From: Porticoccaceae bacterium
Lineage (GTDB): Bacteria; Pseudomonadota; Gammaproteobacteria; Pseudomonadales; Porticoccaceae
DNA length: 10,329 bases
Direction of reading: 5' to 3'
Assembly (NCBI GenBank): GCA_030741175.1
Contig: JASLVT010000030.1
Location: forward strand, 1-10,329
Part shown: piece by piece, positions 1 through 5,126 of the stretch
Numbering within the stretch: the stretch's first letter is position 1
Layout of the letters: each line of letters starts with the position of its first letter
The notes under the pieces: generated by a model
Told to the model about the DNA's origin: nothing
The model's database searches: none
What the model saw: the letters and a program-made list of their open reading frames with translations, nothing else
Made by a program: the position numbers and the translations under genes

Positions 1-1174
1 GCAGATTAATTGCGATCATCACACCCAACCAGACCGGATCCAGTCCCATCGCCAATAGCACCGGAGCAACGATAGGTACCACAACAAAAGTGATTTCAAT
101 AAAATCGAGGATAAAGCCCAGCAAGAAGATAACCAGCATCACCAGCAATGTGGCGGTAAATACACCTCCAGGCAACCCAGCAAAAAACTGTTCAACTAAT
201 TCTTCACCACCAAAGCCGCGAAAAACCAATGAAAAGATGGCGGCGCCAATTAATATTAAAAAAACCATTGAAGTGACTTCTGTCGTGCTCTGCACCACCT
301 CTTTCAAGCGAGCAAAAGTAAGTTGTCCTTTTATAACGGCTAAAATAGTCGCACCGAAAGCACCGACCCCCGCCGCTTCGGTGGGGGTGGCCGCGCCTGC
401 CAGTATAGACCCCAATACCGCAAAAATAAGAATCACTGGCGGCAATAAGTTGCGCATTACCTTCGCCAAACTGGGATTGGCAGAGGCAGTATCTTCTAGC
501 TCAAGTAGCGATGGTCGAGCCACAAGAATCATATAGAGGCAGTACATCACCACCAAAATCAATCCGGGAATAAGTGCGCCGACAAATAGATCACCTATGG
601 ATACTGTTTTGGGTGTGAAAATTCCCATATTCAGTTGCGCCTGCTGATAGGCGCTCGACAAAGTATCACCGAGAATCACCAATGCAATAGATGGCGGAAT
701 AATTTGTCCCAATGTGCCGGTCGCAGCAATAACGCCCGTTGCCTGTGCAGGGCTATAGCCTCGTTTCAGCATCGTCGGCAATGACATAAGACCCATGGTC
801 ACCACTGTGGCTCCTACAATGCCGGTACTAGCCGCTAACAGCGCCCCCACCAACACCACCGAAACACCTAGCCCACTGCGAAATCGGCCAAACAAATCCG
901 CCATGCTTTCAAGCAAATCCTCTGATAGCCGCGACTTTTCCAGCATTACACCCATCAGAACGAACAGGGGAACCGCTATTAATGTGGTATTTTCCATGGT
1001 GCCAAACAGGCGATTGGGTCGCGCCTGCAGAAAAGCCATATCAAAATAACCCGTTAGACTACCCACTGCAGCAAACAGTAATGCTGTTCCAGCCAGAGAC
1101 AATGCCACAGGGTAACCGGCCATTAGCACCAAGCACACCGTCACAAACATTAAAAAGGGAATCATTTCAGCCAT
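1..1174 (-). CDS. dctM: TRAP transporter large permease DctM, C-terminus cut by window edge
   Basis: This is the large membrane subunit of a tripartite ATP-independent periplasmic transporter, the channel that moves a solute across the inner membrane using an ion gradient. Read on the minus strand from ATG 1174-1172, the frame stays open for 391 codons to the window edge. The translation is a chain of hydrophobic segments with typical family blocks: LIAVPLFVLMGVMLEKS (about 65-81), AASTGIVGATVVTMGL (114-129), GTLGQIIPPSIALVILGD (153-170) and ATPTEAAGVGAFGA (262-275). The conserved blocks resemble the FcbT3/mannitol-chloroaromatic branch, but the substrate cannot be read from sequence. The start overlaps the dctQ stop by one base (TAATG) and has no clear Shine-Dalgarno, pointing to translational coupling. 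Family members are usually about 425-450 residues, so some tens of C-terminal residues lie outside the window. Confidence 0.93.
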   Translation of the reverse strand, partial: MAEMIPFLMFVTVCLVLMAGYPVALSLAGTALLFAAVGSLTGYFDMAFLQARPNRLFGTMENTTLIAVPLFVLMGVMLEKSRLSEDLLESMADLFGRFRSGLGVSVVLVGALLAASTGIVGATVVTMGLMSLPTMLKRGYSPAQATGVIAATGTLGQIIPPSIALVILGDTLSSAYQQAQLNMGIFTPKTVSIGDLFVGALIPGLILVVMYCLYMILVARPSLLELEDTASANPSLAKVMRNLLPPVILIFAVLGSILAGAATPTEAAGVGAFGATILAVIKGQLTFARLKEVVQSTTEVTSMVFLILIGAAIFSLVFRGFGGEELVEQFFAGLPGGVFTATLLVMLVIFLLGFILDFIEITFVVVPIVAPVLLAMGLDPVWLGVMIAINL

Positions 1175-1716
1175 TACAGAAAGGTCTCAGCATCAGCGGT
1201 GGAGTCTGACTGAACCGAATGTCCCCTCAGAATCATCTGGGCCTTAAGCAACTCGGCTATTGCCTGCAAAAGCAATGTCACCGGCATAATCAACATCAGG
1301 GTTTTAAGCAAATACACAGCCGCGATACCGTCGTTCTCAGAGGAGCCCTCAGCGATAGCCCAGCTCGCCAGCACATAGTCCCAACAACTGATAAAGATAA
1401 ATAGGCAAAATGGCACTAAGAATAGTATGCCGCCAATCAAATCAACTAATGCCCGGCGACGCACAGAGTAATTGCGATAAAAAATATCCACACGCACATG
1501 ACCACCGCGTTTTAGCGTAAAAGCTAAGCCAAGCATAAACACCATGGCATGCAAGTAGGTGACTGATTCCTGAAGCGCAATAGAGCCCAAGCCAAGAAAG
1601 TACCGACCCACTACAATGGCGACTACCAAGACCACCATCAGCATGGTGAGCCAAGACAAAGTACGGCCTGTTAGCTCGGTAAATCGATCGATGCCGTTTA
1701 TTATCTGTAGCTTCAT
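1174..1716 (-). CDS. dctQ: TRAP transporter small permease DctQ
   Basis: This is the small inner-membrane subunit that pairs with DctM in a TRAP transporter. The 180-residue product has the expected four hydrophobic segments (about 20-40, 48-68, 92-112 and 134-154). It carries the family signature around segment 2: a conserved glutamate in LQESVTYLHAMVF (48-60), then LKRGGHVRVDIFY (68-80). Length is normal for the family. The start at 1716 is the first residue of a natural N-terminus, but the ribosome binding site in front of it is weak. Usually a periplasmic solute-binding gene (dctP) sits just before dctQ. Here the upstream neighbour is the divergent flaG, so the binding protein must lie downstream of dctM or elsewhere. 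The genes have no evident link to flagella and probably mark the cluster boundary. Confidence 0.93.
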   Translation of the reverse strand: MKLQIINGIDRFTELTGRTLSWLTMLMVVLVVAIVVGRYFLGLGSIALQESVTYLHAMVFMLGLAFTLKRGGHVRVDIFYRNYSVRRRALVDLIGGILFLVPFCLFIFISCWDYVLASWAIAEGSSENDGIAAVYLLKTLMLIMPVTLLLQAIAELLKAQMILRGHSVQSDSTADAETFL

Positions 1717-1751
1717 TTGCGCTGTTCTAGCTATGATGAAAAAGGAATCAG

Positions 1752-1757
1752 AGTATA
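1752..1757 (-). promoter_or_regulatory. Possible -10 element for dctQM
   Basis: On the minus strand this reads TATACT, one mismatch from the sigma-70 -10 consensus, about 35 bases before the dctQ start. No convincing -35 box is found 16-18 bases upstream of it, so the call is tentative. Confidence 0.25.
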
Positions 1758-1815
1758 ACCTCAGAGTAGAAAGCTAGATAGCGTAGTTACAACTTAAAAA
1801 TCTACTATTTATTAT

Positions 1816-1842
1816 TAAAGGTTTATAACTTGCTGTCGATTG
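1816..1842 (+). promoter_or_regulatory. Sigma-28 (FliA) type promoter of flaG
   Basis: TAAAGGTT (1816-1823), an 11-base spacer, then GTCGATTG (1835-1842). The FliA consensus is TAAAGTTT-N11-GCCGATAA: the -35 half matches 7 of 8 and the spacing is exact, while the -10 half keeps the CGAT core but differs at three positions. It faces flaG and would give a leader of roughly 90 bases. A late flagellar promoter fits the role of FlaG. Confidence 0.6.
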
Positions 1843-1939
1843 ATAGGACGAGGAAAGGTTGGATTGCCAAACAGCATATGGACTTACCTTGATTGTCGGT
1901 CAGACCCTCGGGCTGGCTACAAAGAAAATGGTGTGAAAC

Positions 1940-2362
1940 ATGTCAGGTAACGAAATTAATATCAAAACGGTACCTGCACCCGTAGCAGTGCAGCAAAAAC
2001 CAGTAGCCCCATCAGGCTCTGCGCCTGCTGACGCCCAGCCATTAAGTCCTGCTGAGAAAACGCCGGAGATAAGTATTCAGGATGTCAGTCGCGTTGTTAC
2101 TGCTCGTAAAGATGAGTCGCTGCAACAGCTGAATGAAACACTTAAACATTTGGAGGATGCCATAGACGCGCTTAACGAAGCGGTTAAAAAAGTGCCGACT
2201 AGCCTGCATTTTTCAGTTGATGACAGTGCCAAGCGTTTTGTAGTCCAAGTGACGGACACCAATACCGGTGAAGTCATCCGCAAAGTGCCTGGTGACGCCA
2301 TTTTGCGCATCGCCAGACAGATTGAATCACTAAAAGGAGTGCTTTTCGACGAGAAGTTCTAG
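1940..2362 (+). CDS. flaG: FlaG family flagellar protein
   Basis: The 140-residue product matches the FlaG family. FlaG proteins are small filament-associated factors. In Pseudomonas and Campylobacter their loss has been linked to altered filament length, but the biochemical role is not settled. The first 60 residues are Pro/Ala/Ser rich and probably disordered. A helical stretch (58-85) with heptad-like hydrophobics leads into the FlaG core: LNEAVKKVPTSLHFSVDD (78-95), RFVVQVTDTNTGEVIRKVP (99-117) and a terminal helix ending in LKGVLFDEKF. There are no cysteines. The start has no good Shine-Dalgarno, and a two-codon ATG-GTG-TGA lies 12 bases before it; no better in-frame start exists nearby. 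Position is unusual: flaG commonly sits between flagellin and fliD, whereas here it is upstream of both flagellins with its own promoter and terminator. Confidence 0.93.
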   Translation: MSGNEINIKTVPAPVAVQQKPVAPSGSAPADAQPLSPAEKTPEISIQDVSRVVTARKDESLQQLNETLKHLEDAIDALNEAVKKVPTSLHFSVDDSAKRFVVQVTDTNTGEVIRKVPGDAILRIARQIESLKGVLFDEKF

Positions 2363-2461
2363 CATTCCAAAAGCGCACCTAACTGAGGTGTGACACTCAG
2401 CACTCCGTTAATAAGGCAATCTGCCGGATTCTTGACAGAGTGGCAAAAAATAGCGGCAAAT

Positions 2462-2493
2462 AACTGCCACTTGTGCGGCAAGTGGTGGTTTTT
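2462..2493 (+). terminator. Rho-independent terminator downstream of flaG
   Basis: CCACTTG (2467-2473) pairs perfectly with CAAGTGG (2479-2485) around a five-base loop. Two G-U pairs and an A/T-rich extension reach 2462/2490, and a run of five T follows at 2489-2493. It lies 100 bases after the flaG stop and before the flagellin promoter, so it insulates flagellin 1 from flaG transcription. Its left arm can alternatively pair with 2439-2445 (AGTGGCA with TGCCACT). Confidence 0.65.
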
Positions 2494-2566
2494 CCTGCAC
2501 CATCGAAAATTATAAGCCATTGATATTAAACGTTTTTTATTCTTAAAAGCGGCATTTCTCCGCAAG

Positions 2567-2583
2567 TTGGCATCGCTTTTGCA
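2567..2583 (+). promoter_or_regulatory. Sigma-54 (RpoN) promoter of flagellin 1
   Basis: The sequence TTGGCATCGCTTTTGCA has the invariant GG (2569-2570) and GC (2581-2582) separated by exactly ten bases. It matches the TGGCAC-N5-TTGCW consensus at nearly every position. Transcription would start near 2594, giving a leader of about 185 bases. Sigma-54 promoters require an enhancer-binding activator; in Vibrio and Pseudomonas flagellar systems this is FlrC/FleQ/FleR-like, and the Vibrio cholerae flaA enhancer is downstream of the start site. No activator site can be identified with certainty here. Confidence 0.75.
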
Positions 2584-2660
2584 TTTACCTAACTGTAACC
2601 GGTCCGTTTGGCGTTAGCTCTGCGGTTGGTTATCGATGAAAGGAATTCATGTAAGACGTT

Positions 2661-2730
2661 TTAAATCGACGCCTCAGGATTGGCAACCGTGCGTAACTCG
2701 CGGCCCATCGATTTAACAACTGTCCTGAGG
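2661..2730 (+). repeat. Two interlocked perfect inverted repeats in the flagellin 1 leader (pseudoknot-like)
   Basis: Arm A is TTAAATCGA (2661-2669) with its exact complement TCGATTTAA (2708-2716). Arm B is CCTCAGGA (2672-2679) with its exact complement TCCTGAGG (2723-2730), extendable by one G-U pair at each end. The order A-B-A'-B' is that of an H-type pseudoknot in RNA. Between B and A' lies a small hairpin, CCGTG (2687-2691) with CGCGG (2699-2703), flanked by TGG/CCA (2681-2683 and 2705-2707). The repeats are certain; RNA folding is inferred. Alternatively the dyads could be DNA sites for the sigma-54 activator. Confidence 0.6.
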
Positions 2731-2745
2731 TTCTTTTAACTCAGG
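2724..2745 (+). repeat. Competing hairpin overlapping the pseudoknot arm
   Basis: CCTGAG (2724-2729), which lies inside arm B', also pairs perfectly with CTCAGG (2740-2745) across a ten-base A/T-rich loop. This pairing excludes the longer B-B' pairing. The CTCAGG sequence is thus present twice (2673-2678 and 2740-2745) flanking one complement. Confidence 0.5.
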
Positions 2746-2767
2746 CGCATAACTTGAATGAACAAAT

Positions 2768-2772
2768 GAGGA
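2768..2772 (+). promoter_or_regulatory. Shine-Dalgarno of flagellin 1
   Basis: GAGGA lies seven bases before ATG 2780, the same motif and spacing as in flagellin 2. TGAGG (2767-2771) is complementary to CCTCA in leader arm B (2672-2676), so the site could be masked by long-range pairing. Confidence 0.8.
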
Positions 2773-2779
2773 ATACAAA

Positions 2780-3946
2780 ATGGCTGTTATTAATACCAAT
2801 ATCGCAGCGACGATGACAACAAACGCGCTGTCGAGAAATGACCGAGATATGGCTGCCACCATGGAGCGTCTATCAACAGGCAAGAGCATTAACTCTGCTA
2901 AAGATGATGCTGCTGGACTAGCTGTCTCTTCAAGAATGACTGCACAGATCAGAGGTCTTGATAAAGCAGTACAAAATGCAAACGATGCGATTAGCATGAT
3001 TCAAACTGCAGATGGAGCCTCCATCGAGATCGGCAATATGATGCAACGCATGCGTGAGCTTGCCGTTCAAGCGTCCAATGGTACAGTGACTTCTACTGAC
3101 CAGAGCAGTTTGAACTTAGAATTTGTGCAATTGCGGACAGAAATTGAACGCGTTGCCAACCAAACACAGTGGAACGGTGAAAACGTATTAGACGGTAGCG
3201 CCGGAACCTCCAGCAATGGTACCGCAGTGTTCCAAGTCGGCGGTAATTCACTGCAGACAATGAGTGTTGCCTTTGGCGATTGGAATCTCAATGCCTCTAC
3301 TACTAATGTCGCAGGCGTACAAGCAGTCTATGATTTCACTATCGCCGACGGAGATGTAGCCGCCTTAGGGGAATTTGTAATCAGCGATGGTCAGAATACC
3401 GTGACTCTCGATGCCAGCGGCCTATCCAGCGTTGCCGAACTTGCCACAGCGATTGAGGCCGATGGTTCTCTTACTCGCCTCACCGCATCTGATGGTACAG
3501 GCAAATTAACCCTGACCTATGATAATGCCGAGGTTGTAACAGTACCACCAACCATCAGTGGAGATGGCACTGCGCAAACAGTCTCTGAGACAACAGCAGG
3601 CGTTACCGCGCTATCTGGTGTCTATGGCACAGACATCTCTGCGATTAAAATCGATACTGACGCAGATGCCAATGCAGCGATTGCCTCGTTGGACACTGCA
3701 ATTAATGGCATTAACGCGCAACGCGCTGTATTCGGTGCCGGGATGAATCGCCTTGAATACGCAATTGATAACCTGACTAATGTCTCGCAAAACGCGGCGG
3801 CTTCTCGTAGCCGTATTGAAGATGCCGATTATGCTGCAGAGACCACTGAACTGGCTCGAACCCAAATTATCCAGCAAGCTGGCACCGCCATGCTAGCGCA
3901 GGCTAATCAGCAGAACCAAGCTGTACTAGCACTGCTAAAAGGATAA
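2780..3946 (+). CDS. fliC: Flagellin 1 (long, sigma-54-type promoter)
   Basis: This is a structural subunit of the flagellar filament, exported by the flagellar type III apparatus and assembled under the FliD cap. The 388-residue product has the conserved N-terminal D0/D1 helices (1-165), including ERLSTGKSINSAKDDAAG (29-46) and MMQRMRELAVQASNGT (87-102). The C-terminal D1/D0 (about 290-388) includes SRIEDADYAAETTELARTQI and ends in LALLKG. Residues R90, L94 and E114 match the TLR5-contact positions of Salmonella FliC. The variable middle (about 175-290) is acidic and Thr/Ser/Ala rich, with a stretch at 196-250 resembling the Flagellin_IN beta module. GKSIN replaces the usual G(L/Y)(R/K)IN. 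There is no cysteine. By analogy with Vibrio flaA, the sigma-54 promoter suggests this is the earlier-made flagellin; that role is inferred. Confidence 0.96.
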   Translation: MAVINTNIAATMTTNALSRNDRDMAATMERLSTGKSINSAKDDAAGLAVSSRMTAQIRGLDKAVQNANDAISMIQTADGASIEIGNMMQRMRELAVQASNGTVTSTDQSSLNLEFVQLRTEIERVANQTQWNGENVLDGSAGTSSNGTAVFQVGGNSLQTMSVAFGDWNLNASTTNVAGVQAVYDFTIADGDVAALGEFVISDGQNTVTLDASGLSSVAELATAIEADGSLTRLTASDGTGKLTLTYDNAEVVTVPPTISGDGTAQTVSETTAGVTALSGVYGTDISAIKIDTDADANAAIASLDTAINGINAQRAVFGAGMNRLEYAIDNLTNVSQNAAASRSRIEDADYAAETTELARTQIIQQAGTAMLAQANQQNQAVLALLKG

Positions 3947-3965
3947 AAGTTAGATAAAGAGCCCC

Positions 3966-3995
3966 GCTATGAATGACAAGTTACTAATTCATAGC
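3966..3995 (+). other. Perfect 9-bp hairpin in the flagellin 1 3' region
   Basis: GCTATGAAT (3966-3974) pairs with ATTCATAGC (3987-3995) around a 12-base loop, 20 bases after the flagellin 1 stop. No T-run follows, so it is not a classical terminator by itself. It may protect the transcript 3' end or form part of a larger fold with 4012-4043. Confidence 0.45.
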
Positions 3996-4011
3996 AAAGT
4001 TATGCGAGATC

Positions 4012-4043
4012 TCACAGAGCCCCTTCAGCCAGGGGCTTTGTGA
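4012..4043 (+). terminator. Strong hairpin, probable flagellin 1 terminator without clear U-tract
   Basis: A 13-bp stem (4012-4024 with 4031-4043, one G-U pair) has the GC-rich core AGCCCCT/AGGGGCT and a six-base loop. Only a short TTT at 4037-4039 is present and it is inside the stem, so intrinsic termination would be inefficient. RNA-end stabilisation or factor-dependent termination is an alternative. It separates flagellin 1 from the flagellin 2 promoter. Confidence 0.5.
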
Positions 4044-4102
4044 CGCTCTGCATCCATTACTATCCATTCCAACACTTCTAAAAACTTCTCACGTTAAAAG
4101 AC

Positions 4103-4129
4103 TCAAGTTTCTCCAGACCCTGCCGATAT
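4103..4129 (+). promoter_or_regulatory. Sigma-28 (FliA) promoter of flagellin 2
   Basis: TCAAGTTT (4103-4110), an 11-base spacer, then GCCGATAT (4122-4129). This matches the TAAAGTTT-N11-GCCGATAA consensus at 6 of 8 and 7 of 8 positions with exact spacing. The leader would be about 65-70 bases. It places flagellin 2 in the late FliA/FlgM-controlled class, unlike flagellin 1. Confidence 0.82.
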
Positions 4130-4192
4130 TTAGAGTATTCGCAGGTCAGGCAAGATCGGTCTGTTGATTGAAACAACTAATTTTTTACAGGT

Positions 4193-4197
4193 GAGGA
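4193..4197 (+). promoter_or_regulatory. Shine-Dalgarno of flagellin 2
   Basis: GAGGA, within the wider AGGTGAGGA (4189-4197), lies seven bases before ATG 4205. It is a strong site that fixes the start. Confidence 0.8.
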
Positions 4198-4204
4198 CTT
4201 AAAA

Positions 4205-5032
4205 ATGGCTGTTATTAACACAAACGTTGCCGCAACTTTAACGGCAAACGCCCTATCAAGAAACGAACGTGCCGCTACTCAGGCTATGGAGAGACTATCC
4301 ACTGGTCTGAAAATCAATTCCGCAGCGGATGATGCCGCGGGTATGGCGATGGCAAATACTATGACTGCTCAGATAAAAGGTTTGAATATGGCAGTTAAAA
4401 ATGCCAATGATGCTATTGCAATGATTCAAACTGCCGACGGCGCTGCAATTGAAATCGGTGATATGCTTCAGCGTATGCGCGAGTTAGCCGTGCAGGCTGC
4501 CAATGGCACCCTTGATGGATCCACTGACCAAGACCAGTTGGATCTCGAATATCAGCAACTGATTACTGAAATTGGCCGAGTTGGCGATAATACTCAGTGG
4601 AACGGCAGTAATTTAATAGACGACAGCGCCGGATCTAGCGGTACAGTAACCTACCAAATCGGTGCTGATGCGTCACAGACCATGACTGTTGACTTCGGTG
4701 ACCTATCAGACGATGGCGACTTGGGTCTGACTGGAGACATTCAGGACATCACCAATGCTACTGCTGCAATTCAAGATGTTGACGTAGCTATTACAGCATT
4801 GAACACGCAGCGCGCCACCTATGGTGCGGCAATTAACAGACTTGAGCACACTGTTGATAATCTGAGCAACGTATCAATGAATACTCAATCTGCCATCAGC
4901 CGCATTCAGGATGCTGATTATGCTGCAGAAAGTACTGCCTTAGCGAAGACCCAAATTATCGCGCAAGCCGGTACTGCAATGTTGGCACAGGCTAACCAGC
5001 AGGCACAAACTGTATTAGCACTGCTGAAATAA
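4205..5032 (+). CDS. fliC: Flagellin 2 (short, sigma-28 promoter)
   Basis: This is the second filament subunit. At 275 residues it is close to the minimal flagellin: D0/D1 helices at 1-165 and about 185-275, joined by a short acidic linker (DFGDLSDDGDLGLTGDIQD, 163-181) in place of a surface domain. Conserved blocks are MERLSTGLKINSAADDAAGMA (28-48), MLQRMRELAVQAANGT (87-102), and the C-terminal ISRIQDADYAAESTALAKTQI and AMLAQANQQAQTVLALLK. The N-terminal 100 residues are very like flagellin 1, but synonymous sites differ widely, so the duplication is not recent. R90 and L94 of the TLR5 site are kept. There is no cysteine. It has its own FliA promoter and Shine-Dalgarno, and it is followed by a strong terminator. 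It is likely a bulk late flagellin; which of the two dominates the filament cannot be told from sequence. Confidence 0.96.
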   Translation: MAVINTNVAATLTANALSRNERAATQAMERLSTGLKINSAADDAAGMAMANTMTAQIKGLNMAVKNANDAIAMIQTADGAAIEIGDMLQRMRELAVQAANGTLDGSTDQDQLDLEYQQLITEIGRVGDNTQWNGSNLIDDSAGSSGTVTYQIGADASQTMTVDFGDLSDDGDLGLTGDIQDITNATAAIQDVDVAITALNTQRATYGAAINRLEHTVDNLSNVSMNTQSAISRIQDADYAAESTALAKTQIIAQAGTAMLAQANQQAQTVLALLK

Positions 5033-5067
5033 ACACCTGTAAAACCCCTGAGCTGGGTTAGCTCATC

Positions 5068-5099
5068 AAAACCCGATAGTCACTTATCGGGTTTTTTTT
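5068..5099 (+). terminator. Rho-independent terminator of flagellin 2
   Basis: An 11-bp perfect stem (5068-5078 with 5085-5095, core AACCCGATA/TATCGGGTT) has a six-base loop and runs into eight T (5092-5099). It lies 35 bases after the flagellin 2 stop. The stem begins with AAAA, so it may act weakly in the other direction too. Confidence 0.9.
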
Positions 5100-5105
5100 G
5101 CCTGG

Positions 5106-5126
5106 AAAAAATTAGCTTTTAAGCTA
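5106..5126 (-). terminator. Rho-independent terminator of the flgK-flgL-fliD operon
   Basis: On the minus strand TAGCTT (5126-5121) pairs with AAGCTA (5118-5113), followed by a T-tract (5111-5106). The fliD stop codon TAG (5126-5124) forms the first bases of the stem. The stem is short and AT-rich, so efficiency is uncertain; the terminator at 5068-5099 is a possible back-up. Confidence 0.55.

Larger units (their letters stand above)
2363..2779. other. 417-base intergenic region between flaG and flagellin 1
   Basis: No credible coding sequence is present on either strand; the short minus-strand frame at 2359-2565 has no family resemblance. Reading left to right, it holds a weak imperfect hairpin (2383-2400), an inverted-repeat arm (2439-2445), a rho-independent terminator (2462-2493), a sigma-54 promoter (2567-2583), then the flagellin leader with nested and interlocked dyads (2661-2745) and a strong Shine-Dalgarno (2768-2772). 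Confidence 0.8.

Noticed and set aside
90..536. Open frame of 148 codons on the plus strand
   Set aside because: It is antisense to dctM, whose minus-strand translation matches the TRAP large permease family throughout; the plus-strand product is low-complexity Lys/Thr/Ala sequence with no family likeness.
2383..2400. CTGAG/CTCAG hairpin just after flaG as its terminator
   Set aside because: The stem is only 5 bp plus a bulged extension and no T-run follows; the hairpin at 2462-2493 is a much better candidate.
2432..2437. Perfect TTGACA resembling a sigma-70 -35 box
   Set aside because: No TATAAT-like sequence occurs 16-18 bases downstream, and the flaG terminator follows immediately.
2359..2565. 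Minus-strand open frame of 68 codons in the flaG-flagellin gap
   Set aside because: It covers a terminator hairpin and reaches the promoter region, has no ribosome binding site, and resembles no family.
4006..4013. GAGATCTC palindrome as an operator
   Set aside because: It is a short perfect palindrome overlapping the base of the 4012-4043 stem, with no second copy near any promoter; chance is sufficient.
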